From NCBI RefSeq assembly GCF_003950515.1, contig NZ_NGJS01000010.1, forward strand, positions 23,443 through 87,442: a stretch of DNA of 64,000 nucleotides. The letters run 5' to 3'. Positions 37,919-46,839 of this stretch are shown here, in pieces. The translations under genes and the position numbers were made by a program. The stretch is from Vagococcus vulneris (lineage in GTDB: Bacteria > Bacillota > Bacilli > Lactobacillales > Vagococcaceae). How positions within the stretch are numbered: the first letter of the stretch is position 1; each line of letters starts with the position of its first letter. The notes below the pieces were generated by a model. It saw only the letters and a program-made list of their open reading frames with translations. It had not been told where the DNA came from and did not search any database.

Positions 37919-38131
37919 TAAAAAAAGAAACATATTAATTTTCCAGGTAAAATTAAATTGACAAAATCAAATTTTAGAATTATTTATTATCTAATTTATC
38001 TTTTATTAAAGAAACAACGATTTCCTTATCGACTATGTCTATTCATCTTTTCTAGTGGAATCTTTAAAAACTGATATAGAAGTTTCTAAAACTATAAATA
38101 TATATAATATTACTTAGTTTTAAAGACAAAT

Positions 38132-38171
38132 AAATAAGCAACAAAAGCCAATTGGCTTTTGTTGCTTATTT
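38132..38171. repeat. 40-bp perfect palindrome
   Basis: Twenty-base arms meet without spacer at a central CCAATTGG. The arms are perfect over 38132-38151 and 38152-38171. It lies between two conventional terminators after purD. It could act as a bidirectional transcription end; no clear U-run follows directly. Confidence 0.75.
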
Positions 38172-38188
38172 GTATTTATTTTTACCCA

Positions 38189-38218
38189 TCTACATCATTT
38201 GATGTAGAGAATTTTTTT
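38189..38218 (+). terminator. Second rightward terminator after purD
   Basis: TCTACATCA / TGATGTAGA (38189-38197 and 38200-38208) with a 2-nt gap between arms, then TTTTTTT. The stem repeats the CTACATC word of the first terminator. Confidence 0.6.
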
Positions 38219-38277
38219 GCTTATTGCTATTATTTTTGTAGTAGTCCAATGTGGATAAACCTTTAAAGTAGTTTAAT

Positions 38278-40209
38278 TTATTTTAAATGCAGTGGTTTGA
38301 GTAATCTAACTCCGTTAAATAGTACGACTAAAGTACTGCCTTCATGAACTAAAACGCCAATCGGTAGTGACATAGCACCGAAAATATTGAAAAGAACAAG
38401 AGTTAAAACAACTAGCATTGAAAAGACAATATTTTGCATAACGATTTTATCTAATTGTTTAGACAATTGATGAGCATATTGAATCTTGGTCAAATCATTC
38501 TGCATCAGTACGACGTCTGCAACATCAATAGCGACATCAGTACCATCACCCATTGCAATTCCAATATCAGCATTTACTAGAGCTGGTGCATCATTGATAC
38601 CATCACCGACCATTGCTGTTTCACCGTATTTTTCTTTCAGTTCATCGACGATACTAGATTTATTTTCCGGTAAGACATTTCCGAAAACATCATCAATTCC
38701 TAAAGTATTCGCAACAGCTTGTCCTGTTTTGGCTGCATCACCAGTAATCATGGCTGTATGAATATGTTGAGATTTTAAATAATTAATTACTTTTTTTGCT
38801 TGTTCATTAGGTAAGTCCATCATAGCAATTAAACCAATGACATTGTCGTTTTCAGCGATATAAACAACAGTTTTTCCAGCTTCGGTATGTCGGTCAGTTT
38901 CAATTTTTAGTTCTGCAGCGACATTTGTGAATAAACTAGGTTTACCGATTCGGTAACTATTTCCTAAATATTCGGCGACGATTCCATGACCAATTTGATT
39001 ATCGATTTCAATGATTAAATCTTCTGTCGGTTGCAGATGAGCAACAATCGCATCAGCTAAAGGATGATTTGCTTGTTTTTCCATAGCCGTAATGATGTTT
39101 GTCATAAGCTCTTGTTTATCTTCAGTATTATCTAGATAGAATACGTCAGTAACTTTAGGTTTTCCTTCTGTTAGTGTGCCTGTTTTATCGAAAGCAATAG
39201 CTTGTAGTGTAGCCATATTAGATAAGTAGGAGCCACCTTTAAAAAGGACACCACGTTTAGCCAAATTTGAAATTGCTGATAGCGTAGCAGGAATATCACT
39301 GGCTGCTAAAGCGCAAGGAGATGCAACAGTTAAGAAAACCATTCCTTTATAGAAACTTTCGTACCAAGAATAATTTAAGATAAAAGGTGTCAAAATAATA
39401 TAAATCGGAATGATGATGAGAATAGCTGTCACGTACCTTGGCTCGAATCGTTTAATTCTGGTAGCAGTTTTGGATAAGTTGTTTTGTGATTGATTAACTA
39501 ATGCAAGTATTTTGGCGAAAACAGTATCTGAACTTTCTTTAGTAACGGTCATCGTGAAAGTACTATTTCCGTTAATCGTACTGCCAAAAACAGTATCACC
39601 TATCGTTTTATCTACGGGAATACTTTCACCATTGATTGAAGATTCATCGATTGATGTAGCTCCAGAACTAATTATGCCATCAGTTGGTATCTGATCGCCA
39701 TTAAGTACTTGGAGCGAGTCGCCAACATTTAGAGAATTTACATCAACAATTTTGGTTTTTCCGTCTGGTTGTATTAAACGAGCTTCAGTAGGATTTAATT
39801 TCATTAAATTAGTGATTTCACGTTTACTTTTATTTTCAACATAATGCTCTAAAAAGTGTGCTCCGGCAAATATTAAAATTAATAGTGCTGCTTCGCGATA
39901 GTCACCGATGATAGATGCTCCGATTGCTGCTAAAGCCATTAGAACATGAACGTTAGGTGTAAACTTCCGGTTGGTCTTCGTTTCCTTATAAGTATCCTCA
40001 AAACCTTCAATAATTATATGATAACCCGATAAAATGACTGTCCCTACAAACATTATTGAACTGATAGCTGGAGAGATTGGAAATAAAGCAACAATAAAAA
40101 GTACAAGCCCAACAACATAAAGAATTGTTGGTAAATTACCATGGTTATGCTCATGGTTATGATTAGCATCACAAGATTTTGCAGCAGATTGAGTATTTGC
40201 ATGTGACAT
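38278..40209 (-). CDS. P1B-4-type metal-exporting ATPase (ZosA/PfeT-like)
   Basis: 643 aa. A His-rich N-terminus (CDANHNHEHNHG) replaces a classic metal-binding domain. Six membrane helices surround the ion-site motif SPCALAASD, and the last helix carries HEGSTLVV. SPC plus HEGxT marks subgroup P1B-4, whose members export Fe(II), Co(II) or Zn(II). TGES-equivalent NGES, DKTGT, HPLAD and GDGINDAP complete the P-type core. ATG 40209 follows AAAGGAGG. The gene stands alone; its promoter start site is covered by a CzrA/SmtB-like inverted repeat, so derepression by zinc, cobalt or a similar ion is expected. The exact metal cannot be assigned. Confidence 0.9.
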   Translation of the reverse strand: MSHANTQSAAKSCDANHNHEHNHGNLPTILYVVGLVLFIVALFPISPAISSIMFVGTVILSGYHIIIEGFEDTYKETKTNRKFTPNVHVLMALAAIGASIIGDYREAALLILIFAGAHFLEHYVENKSKREITNLMKLNPTEARLIQPDGKTKIVDVNSLNVGDSLQVLNGDQIPTDGIISSGATSIDESSINGESIPVDKTIGDTVFGSTINGNSTFTMTVTKESSDTVFAKILALVNQSQNNLSKTATRIKRFEPRYVTAILIIIPIYIILTPFILNYSWYESFYKGMVFLTVASPCALAASDIPATLSAISNLAKRGVLFKGGSYLSNMATLQAIAFDKTGTLTEGKPKVTDVFYLDNTEDKQELMTNIITAMEKQANHPLADAIVAHLQPTEDLIIEIDNQIGHGIVAEYLGNSYRIGKPSLFTNVAAELKIETDRHTEAGKTVVYIAENDNVIGLIAMMDLPNEQAKKVINYLKSQHIHTAMITGDAAKTGQAVANTLGIDDVFGNVLPENKSSIVDELKEKYGETAMVGDGINDAPALVNADIGIAMGDGTDVAIDVADVVLMQNDLTKIQYAHQLSKQLDKIVMQNIVFSMLVVLTLVLFNIFGAMSLPIGVLVHEGSTLVVLFNGVRLLKPLHLK

Positions 40210-40225
40210 AATTAAGTCCTCCTTT

Positions 40226-40245
40226 ATATGAATATCTTTTCATAT
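40226..40245. promoter_or_regulatory. ArsR/SmtB (CzrA)-type operator
   Basis: Perfect inverted repeat ATATGAA-N6-TTCATAT. The core TGAA-N6-TTCA is that known for zinc sensors of the SmtB/CzrA group. It spans the predicted transcription start of the metal ATPase gene. Confidence 0.7.
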
Positions 40246-40249
40246 GTTT

Positions 40250-40278
40250 ATTGTAACCTATAATTATTTAATATGCAA
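40250..40278 (-). promoter_or_regulatory. Promoter of the metal ATPase gene
   Basis: Minus-strand TTGCAT (40273-40278), 17-nt spacer, TACAAT (40250-40255). Confidence 0.75.
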
Positions 40279-40410
40279 GTAGTAGAATTAAATACCGTTT
40301 TATATAAAAAATAAAAAGTTTGATTGAGTTGAAAATAAAAAAAGCATAAAGTACTAATTAATGCAGTAAGAAAATTTTAATTGCTGTGATGAAGTTTGAG
40401 AGGGGTTTTT

Positions 40411-41301
40411 ATGTTTAAATTTATAGTAATCAGTTTGATTGTTCTTGTAAGTCTCAGTTACAGTATTTTTTTATTTAAGGATATTTATACTCATCGTGCA
40501 GAGTTGAAAAGTGAAAAACCTTCAAGCAAATGGCTGCCGGTTTCTTCATTTGTTATCTTTTTTCTTTCAACTTTCGGTATTTCAGATTTTGCTATTAGTA
40601 CGGTTGTTTATTCTAAGTTGGGATGGGTGGACATCAAAAAACTGCCCGGTACACTGAATACTCAAGGGGCTATTCCTTTTGCAGTAATGGCTCTTTCATA
40701 TGTATCTTCTGTAAATGTAGGAATAAAAACGTTAATTGTGTGTATTATATCGCAAATGGTTGGTGCATATATTGGCCCAAGAATTGTAGTTAATTTATCT
40801 GAAATATCGATTAAACGTGTATTAAGTATTGGCTTGCTAGTTGCTGCTTGTTTAATTTTTGCAGGTCAAATGGGTTGGATAAAATCTACCGGTATGGCAA
40901 CTGAATTATACGGATGGAAATTATTGACTGCTTCATTAGCTTTGTTTACGTTTGGTATGCTGAATAATATTGGAATAGGATCTTTTTCTGTAACGATGGT
41001 GACGGTATACTTATTGGGGATGGATCCTCTCGCAGCATTTCCGATTATGATGGGTGCCTGTACTTTTTCAATCCCTATCGGTAGTATGCAATTTATAAAA
41101 TATGGTCGTTATAATCGCAAAATAACTTTATCAAGTGCAATTTTTGGAATTGTAGGTGTATTGACAGCAGTGTTATTAGTTCAATCACTGGCTACGTATA
41201 TGTTGAAATGGTTAGTTATTATTGTGCTTTTATATAGTTCATATACTATGATGACCTCACTTATTCGTCAAAAGAAAGATGCGCTTTCATCAAAAATATA
41301 A
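40411..41301 (+). CDS. TauE/SafE-family membrane protein, copy 1
   Basis: 296-aa integral membrane protein with about eight hydrophobic segments. The pattern resembles the TauE/SafE (sulfite/organic-anion exporter) family: FLSTFGISDFAISTVVY, a soluble loop, QMVGAYIGPRIV, GMLNNIGIGSFSVTMVTVYLLG and PIMMGACTFSIPIGSMQF. The substrate is unknown. A closely similar paralogue lies at 42283-43164, on the other side of a TrmB-type regulator gene. ATG 40411 after GAGAGGGG is chosen over TTG 40396. A terminator follows directly, so it is transcribed apart from the regulator. Confidence 0.78.
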   Translation: MFKFIVISLIVLVSLSYSIFLFKDIYTHRAELKSEKPSSKWLPVSSFVIFFLSTFGISDFAISTVVYSKLGWVDIKKLPGTLNTQGAIPFAVMALSYVSSVNVGIKTLIVCIISQMVGAYIGPRIVVNLSEISIKRVLSIGLLVAACLIFAGQMGWIKSTGMATELYGWKLLTASLALFTFGMLNNIGIGSFSVTMVTVYLLGMDPLAAFPIMMGACTFSIPIGSMQFIKYGRYNRKITLSSAIFGIVGVLTAVLLVQSLATYMLKWLVIIVLLYSSYTMMTSLIRQKKDALSSKI

Positions 41302-41320
41302 TAAAAAAAAATTTATATAA

Positions 41321-41363
41321 AGGCAGTCACAGCAGGCTTTTTCTGTGACTGCCTCTTTTTTTT
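41321..41363 (+). terminator. Terminator of TauE/SafE copy 1
   Basis: GGCAGTCACAG (41322-41332) / CTGTGACTGCC (41343-41353), followed by TCTTTTTTTT. Confidence 0.9.
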
Positions 41364-41383
41364 AACCAACATATATTGTAAAA

Positions 41384-41445
41384 AATAGTAACTAACTATT
41401 GTGAAAACAATCACTTTAGTTTATAGTAGTTACCATAGTAGCTAC
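41384..41445. promoter_or_regulatory. Promoter and likely operator of the TrmB-type operon
   Basis: TTGTGA (41399-41404), 18-nt spacer, TATAGT (41423-41428). The palindrome AATAGT-N5-ACTATT (41384-41400) touches the -35. GTAGTTAC-N4-GTAGCTAC (41426-41445) overlaps the start region, and its second half is itself palindromic. This suits autoregulation. Confidence 0.5.
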
Positions 41446-41467
41446 TAGTTAAGTGAGGTTGATTTTT

Positions 41468-42280
41468 ATGGATACGATTATTCAAATTATGAAGAAATAT
41501 AATTTTACTGAAATGGAATCACTTGTGTATGTGACATTATTGGAGAGAGGAGCACTTACTGGGTATGAGGTAAGCAAGCACTCAGGGGTTGCGCGTTCAA
41601 AAGTGTATAACATTCTTGAAAAATTAGTGAAAAAGGATTTGGTTATCGTAAATAAATCAGAACCAAAATTATATGGGGCTTTATCTGCGGAGGAGTTTAT
41701 CAGCAGATTGGAGTCTGAAACACAAACAGATTTACATCTATTAAGTCGTCAATTCAGTCAAGTTAAAGAGTATCAAGAAGACGATTTGCTATGGAAATTG
41801 GAAGGGTACGATAATTTATTAAAAAAAGCAGAGTATTTAATTTGTCATGCAGATAGTTCAGTATTAATACAAGTGTGGAAGAAGGAATTAACACCGCAAA
41901 TTTTGAAAGCGTTACAAGAAGCAGAAAAGCGTGTAAATCAATTTGTTTTAATTGCTTTTGATTGTGATAGAAACAAAAAATTACCATTTAAAAAAGTTTA
42001 TTATCATGGGTTTGAGCAGGATAAGCTGCAAGACTTTGGTAATCGCTGGATAAATCTTGTGGTTGATGATAATGACGTCTTGTTTGGTACGATTGATGAA
42101 AATCAGATGGGCAATAATGATATTACATTAACTAAAAATCGAGCTATGTTGAACTTAGCTAAGGAATATATCAAACATGATGCGTATACATTAAAAATAA
42201 TTTCAGAACTTCCTGAAGAATTACAGAAGAAATATGGCAATCATTTTGAAAAAGTCAGATCTATCTACTGGGAGGAATAA
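41468..42280 (+). CDS. TrmB-family transcriptional regulator
   Basis: 270 aa. The N-terminal winged helix (about residues 8-75: KYNFTEMESLVYVTLLERGALTGYEVSKHSGVARSKVYNILEKLV) is the TrmB HTH. The rest (KLEGYDNLLKKAEYLI..., LIQVWKKELTPQILKALQEAEKR) resembles the phospholipase-D-like effector domain of TrmB regulators. ATG 41468 is preferred over GTG 41453, since GTGAGG serves as ribosome binding site. It is cotranscribed with TauE/SafE copy 2, only 2 nt apart, and with the OCD-family gene. The ligand is unknown. Confidence 0.85.
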   Translation: MDTIIQIMKKYNFTEMESLVYVTLLERGALTGYEVSKHSGVARSKVYNILEKLVKKDLVIVNKSEPKLYGALSAEEFISRLESETQTDLHLLSRQFSQVKEYQEDDLLWKLEGYDNLLKKAEYLICHADSSVLIQVWKKELTPQILKALQEAEKRVNQFVLIAFDCDRNKKLPFKKVYYHGFEQDKLQDFGNRWINLVVDDNDVLFGTIDENQMGNNDITLTKNRAMLNLAKEYIKHDAYTLKIISELPEELQKKYGNHFEKVRSIYWEE

Positions 42281-42282
42281 AG

Positions 42283-43164
42283 ATGTCTAAGGTAATCTTA
42301 TTAGGTCTAATTATTATTGTTAACTTTAGTTTTTTAGTTGTATTTGTGAAAGATGTTATAAGTCATCGACAGGATTTAAAAGAAGAAAAAGCAAATTCAG
42401 TTGGTTTAGGGATATCATCGTTTCTCACATTTTTTCTATCTACATTTGGTATTTCAGACTTTGCCATTGGCACAGTGCTGTATCCAAAAATGAAATGGGT
42501 GAGTATGAAAAAACTTCCGGGTACTTTGAACACGCAATGTGTTATTCCTGTAGCAACAATGGCATTATCTTATATATCATCCATAGAGGTAGGAGTTAAA
42601 ACTTTAGTTGTCTGTATAGTCGCTCAAGTCATCGGCGCATATATCGGACCTAAATATGTGGTTAAATTACCGGAACGCACAATTAAATTGTTTGTCGGCA
42701 TTGGTTTGATTATTGCAGCTTTCTTAATTTTCGCTGGTCAAATGAATTGGATACCATCTAACGGAATCGCGACAGATTTATATGGCGGGAAATTAATTCT
42801 CACAGCTGTTTTACTTTTTATCTACGGTGCATTAAACAATATCGGTATCGGTTCATATTCATTGACAATGGTAACCGTATATCTTATGGGTCTGAATCCG
42901 ATTGCAGCCTTTCCAATAATGATGGGAGCTTGTACATTTTCAGTACCAATTGGTAGCATGCAATTTGTTAAATTTGGTGAATATAGTCGTAAAATTACAT
43001 TATTTACGTCAACATTTGGTGTTTTAGGTGTGTTAGTTGCGGTATTTTTAGTTAAATCTCTAAACACATATATGTTGAAATGGTTAGTCATTATCGTTTT
43101 ACTTTATAGCTCATATACAATGTTACAAACACTTACTTCAAATAAAAAAATTAGTGTTGAATAA
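42283..43164 (+). CDS. TauE/SafE-family membrane protein, copy 2
   Basis: 293-aa paralogue of the protein at 40411-41301, with the same blocks: FLSTFGISDFAIGTVLY, KKLPGTLNTQ, GAYIGPKYVV, NNIGIGSYSLTMVTVYLMG and PIMMGACTFSVPIGSMQF. About eight membrane segments are predicted. It lies between the regulator and an ornithine cyclodeaminase-like gene in one operon, so it probably moves the substrate or product of that enzyme. Direct similarity over nearly full length shows a local duplication followed by divergence. Transport direction and solute are unknown. Confidence 0.78.
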   Translation: MSKVILLGLIIIVNFSFLVVFVKDVISHRQDLKEEKANSVGLGISSFLTFFLSTFGISDFAIGTVLYPKMKWVSMKKLPGTLNTQCVIPVATMALSYISSIEVGVKTLVVCIVAQVIGAYIGPKYVVKLPERTIKLFVGIGLIIAAFLIFAGQMNWIPSNGIATDLYGGKLILTAVLLFIYGALNNIGIGSYSLTMVTVYLMGLNPIAAFPIMMGACTFSVPIGSMQFVKFGEYSRKITLFTSTFGVLGVLVAVFLVKSLNTYMLKWLVIIVLLYSSYTMLQTLTSNKKISVE

Positions 43165-43180
43165 GAAGGAGGATATTAAA

Positions 43181-44167
43181 ATGTTAGTATTAAATACAAA
43201 AGAAATGAAAGAATGTTACTCTATGCGTCAGGCAATTGATGCAGATAAGGAAGCGTTAGGGTTGTATTCCAAACAACAATCAATTGTTCCATTAAGAACA
43301 AATATTTCGGTGGATATCCATAAGGGTCAGAGTCTTTATATGCCAGCTTATGTAGCAGGTGATACAAGCGAATCATTGGGTGTAAAAATTGTTTCAGTAT
43401 ATCCAGAAAACATAAAAAAAAATCTGCCAAGTGTACCAGCAAGTATGGTGGTTATTGACCCGGCAACAGGAATTGTTTCAGCAATTATGGATGGTACACA
43501 TCTGACGCAATTACGAACAGGTGCTGTGCAGGGTGCTGCAACTGAACTACTATCGCGAAAAGACGCTAAAATCGGTGCATTGATTGGTACAGGCGGACAA
43601 GCTGAAAGTCAACTAGAAGCGATGATTACTGTTAGAGATTTAGAAGAAATCCGTATATTTGATATTGATTACGATCGTGCCAAAGAGTTTTCAGCAAAGG
43701 TTTCTGAAAGATTCTCGATAAATGCCCGTGCTGCAAAAACAGCTCAAGAATGTGTAACTGGAGCAGATATTATCACGACTGTTACAACGTCTCGACGTCC
43801 AACATTTGAGGCAGCCTGGATAAAAAAAGGTGCTCATATTAATGGAGTGGGTTCTTATACGCCTGAAATGTGTGAAATACCTTCTGATATGTTATCAAAA
43901 GCCGATGTCATTATTTTAGATACGATTGATGGTGTATTACAAGAAGCTGGTGATTTTATTCAACCGTTTGATAAAGGAGAATTGACAAACGAAATAATCA
44001 GGGGCGAATTAGGACAATTAGTCAATGGCACTATTACCGGACGAACATCTGATGATCAAATTACGGTTTTCAAAACTGTTGGGACAGCCGTATTGGATGT
44101 TTATGTTGCCAATGAAATAGTCGAAAATGCAAAAAATAAAGGTTTGGGAACAACAATAAATATTTAA
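43181..44167 (+). CDS. Ornithine cyclodeaminase/mu-crystallin family NAD(P)-dependent enzyme
   Basis: 328 aa. The Rossmann motif GTGGQAESQLEAM lies near residue 135. Typical blocks include LRTGAVQGAATELLSRKDA, TTVTTSRRPTFEAAWIKKGAHINGVGSY and GRTSDDQITVFKTVGTAVLD. Family members include ornithine cyclodeaminase, alanine dehydrogenase (archaeal type), and reductases of cyclic imino acids or opines. ATG 43181 follows AAGGAGG; the preceding membrane protein gene ends 17 nt upstream. It presumably forms a unit with the TauE/SafE carrier; the substrate is an amino or imino acid, not resolvable further. Confidence 0.85.
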   Translation: MLVLNTKEMKECYSMRQAIDADKEALGLYSKQQSIVPLRTNISVDIHKGQSLYMPAYVAGDTSESLGVKIVSVYPENIKKNLPSVPASMVVIDPATGIVSAIMDGTHLTQLRTGAVQGAATELLSRKDAKIGALIGTGGQAESQLEAMITVRDLEEIRIFDIDYDRAKEFSAKVSERFSINARAAKTAQECVTGADIITTVTTSRRPTFEAAWIKKGAHINGVGSYTPEMCEIPSDMLSKADVIILDTIDGVLQEAGDFIQPFDKGELTNEIIRGELGQLVNGTITGRTSDDQITVFKTVGTAVLDVYVANEIVENAKNKGLGTTINI

Positions 44168-44199
44168 AAAAAGACGCCTTGGTGAAGGGCGTCTTTTTC
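44166..44199. terminator. Bidirectional terminator
   Basis: GACGCC (44173-44178) / GGCGTC (44188-44193), extended by A/T pairs so that a T-run follows on both strands. It serves the OCD-like gene and the convergent PBP gene. Confidence 0.85.
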
Positions 44200-44200
44200 A

Positions 44201-46663
44201 TTATCTAGAATTACTTGAATGGCGATTAAAATTGTTGTTGTTTGTATTCCTCTTGCTGTCTTTATTATTACGATTGTCAAACCGATCCGGTGATGACATA
44301 AAGGATTTCCAAGCATCTTTATAGTTGTCGTCTGTTCCACCGATACCAAAGCGGAATTCGCTATCTTTTGGACCGTTATTGGCAGAATAAAGACTGTCAA
44401 TCTGTTTGCTGTCCTTCAAGTTAAATGTACCTAGATCATTTATTCGTATAGTATCAGGTTTTTGTCCGGTAAAAGAAGCAACTTTTTCTTTTTTGACGGA
44501 CGGATCTAAACTGAATTTATCATTAGTGCCGAATATTTCAGGATTTCTTTGATAAACATACGCTGTCATTAATGCCCAATACTCCATATTTTTTTTATTC
44601 CAAGTATCATACATTAGCGTATTGTCATCATAACCAATCCAGCTGCTCATCGTTATAGCAGGTGTTGATGCGGTAAACCAATAGTCCTTTTGATCTTGTG
44701 AAGTACCGGTTTTTCCGACCCAGTCAGCTTTTGCAAGTGTCGGATTTGCTCGGTTTAAGACATTTTTAGCTTCTTGTCCCGTACCACTATTGATTACGTC
44801 GCGCATCATGTCATTCATGATAGTTGCGGTAGAAGGTTTAAAGACATTTATTGGATTGGCTTTATGCTCATAAACAACTTTACCAGAAGCATCTGTAATT
44901 TTATCAATTGTGTAACCTTCGTTGTATGTACCTCTATTTGCAAGCGTTGCATAAGCAGATGTTTCTTCATAGACTGTCAACCCATGATCAGTACCGCCTA
45001 AGGCAATCGATTCTCGTGTATACTCTTCAGGGTTTAAGCCGATATTCATCTTCTCAAAGTATTCCTTTGGATTAGCATTTGATGTAAGCATCGTATCATA
45101 GAGATTAACAACAGGAATATTTAACGACCATTTGAGTGATTCTCTGACAGATTTAAATGACTTAGAACCAAAGTCAGAATAATTTTTAACTTCGTCATTG
45201 TTATCACGATACTTCATTGGAAAATCAGCCAATTGACTTTCTGAACCGATAATCCCTTTATCAATGGCCGGTGCATAAGCTAGTATCGGCTTCATAGTCG
45301 ATCCTGGAGAACGTCTTGTTTGAAATGCATGGTTGTTTTGATTCTGATTATAATCACGTCCGCCGATAAAACCATAGACACGCCCAGTTTTGTTATCCAT
45401 CAGAACGCTACCTGTTTCTAGCAATTTGCCGCGACCATCATCTAGGACTCGTCCGTATTGTTGAACAGCCTCCTGCATGTGTGTATGAACACTCTGATCA
45501 ATAGTTGAATGAATGGTTAATCCGTTTTGTCTAATTTCTCTTTTGGCTAATTCAAAGTATTTATTAAAAATTTCTGGAGATTCATTAATTTGTTTTTCAG
45601 TTACTTTATCTTTTTCATAGTAGGTCGGCATCATCAAACGAGCGGCTTCATCATAGAGATAATTATATAAAAAACCTGAATCAGTAAATGAAGGTGCTTC
45701 TGGTCTGATAAAATCTTTTGTTAGATCATAATTTACTGCATCTTCGTATTCTTTTTGATTTATCATTTTTTCACGATACATATTAAATAAAACGATATTT
45801 TTACGTTTTATTCCAGCAGAGACATCTTCTTTGATTGTAGCATCACCAGTATATGGCGAGTAATAAATCGGACTTTGAGGAAGACCAGCTAAATAGGCTG
45901 CTTGAGCAAGATTGACATCTTTCGCATGCACACCAAAAATTCCTAAAGCTGCCTCTTCAATCCCAGCAATATTTTCACCTTTATTGTTTCTTCCAAAAGG
46001 CGAAACATTTAAATAAGCTGTTAGAATTTCTGTTTTAGTCATATACTTTTCGACTTCAGTAGCTAAAATCATTTCCGAAGCTTTACGCTTATAAGATGTT
46101 TCATTAGTCAAAAGTTGTTGTTTGATGACTTGCTGTGTAATGGTTGATCCGCCTGAGCCGCTACCAAAACCAGTAATATCAGAAAAAGTGGCACGAGCAA
46201 CTGCCTTTGGAACGACACCGTGGTGTTCGTAAAAGTTTTCATCTTCAGTTGAAATAAGCGCTTGTTTTATTAAAGGAGAAATTTCCTTTTCACTAACAGG
46301 CGTGCGTACTAAATCAGATTTTATAACTGAAATTAATTCATCATTAGAATATGTGATTTTAGATTGTTGCTCAAGCTCATGAATTTTAGAACGTAATGTT
46401 TCTTTGTCAGGTATTTCTAACTGATTAGTCAAAGCTGAGAAATAACCTAGTCCGACACCAAGTCCAAGTGCTCCACCGGCTAAAATGATAAATATAAGGA
46501 AAATAACGACTGCCCGAATGACACGATAAATTATATTGAATTTAAAAGTTGCTGAACTTTTATTAATCTTTGGTTTATCGGTATCCGTCTGGTCTAATTG
46601 AGAAGTATCCTCTTGTAAGTTGCTGCTCGGTGTATTCGGAGTTTCATTCTCATTTTTAAACAA
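44201..46663 (-). CDS. Class A penicillin-binding protein (PBP1b-like)
   Basis: 820-aa bifunctional peptidoglycan synthase. A cytoplasmic Asn/Thr/Ser-rich tail is followed by one membrane anchor (about residues 48-75) and a GT51 glycosyltransferase domain (ALISTEDENFYEHHGV, GGSTITQQVIKQQLL, KASEMILATEVEKYMTKTEILTAYLN). The transpeptidase domain has SPGSTMKP with the active Ser, SLN in KWSLNIPVVN, and KTGTS. The C-terminus is Asn/Ser/Arg-rich. The start is TTG 46663 with AGAGGTGAT in front; no ATG is in frame nearby. The long divergent tail is typical of streptococcal/enterococcal PBP1b-type proteins. Confidence 0.92.
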   Translation of the reverse strand: MFKNENETPNTPSSNLQEDTSQLDQTDTDKPKINKSSATFKFNIIYRVIRAVVIFLIFIILAGGALGLGVGLGYFSALTNQLEIPDKETLRSKIHELEQQSKITYSNDELISVIKSDLVRTPVSEKEISPLIKQALISTEDENFYEHHGVVPKAVARATFSDITGFGSGSGGSTITQQVIKQQLLTNETSYKRKASEMILATEVEKYMTKTEILTAYLNVSPFGRNNKGENIAGIEEAALGIFGVHAKDVNLAQAAYLAGLPQSPIYYSPYTGDATIKEDVSAGIKRKNIVLFNMYREKMINQKEYEDAVNYDLTKDFIRPEAPSFTDSGFLYNYLYDEAARLMMPTYYEKDKVTEKQINESPEIFNKYFELAKREIRQNGLTIHSTIDQSVHTHMQEAVQQYGRVLDDGRGKLLETGSVLMDNKTGRVYGFIGGRDYNQNQNNHAFQTRRSPGSTMKPILAYAPAIDKGIIGSESQLADFPMKYRDNNDEVKNYSDFGSKSFKSVRESLKWSLNIPVVNLYDTMLTSNANPKEYFEKMNIGLNPEEYTRESIALGGTDHGLTVYEETSAYATLANRGTYNEGYTIDKITDASGKVVYEHKANPINVFKPSTATIMNDMMRDVINSGTGQEAKNVLNRANPTLAKADWVGKTGTSQDQKDYWFTASTPAITMSSWIGYDDNTLMYDTWNKKNMEYWALMTAYVYQRNPEIFGTNDKFSLDPSVKKEKVASFTGQKPDTIRINDLGTFNLKDSKQIDSLYSANNGPKDSEFRFGIGGTDDNYKDAWKSFMSSPDRFDNRNNKDSKRNTNNNNFNRHSSNSR

Positions 46664-46839
46664 ACGATCACCTCTTTGTAAATGTAAGTTATACGATATT
46701 ATAGCATTTTACCATAATATTGAATAGATTAAGAGTTTGATTGTCGCAGTATCTTAATAAAAAACAAGCATCTAACTTGTCATTTATTAATCAGAACGGT
46801 ATGATTTGAAAAGAAATATGAAGTCAGGAGAGATAATTT

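Noticed and set aside
40226..40245. Fur or PerR box at the metal ATPase promoter
   Set aside because: The repeat ATATGAA-N6-TTCATAT lacks the ATAATNATTAT core and fits SmtB/CzrA sites better.
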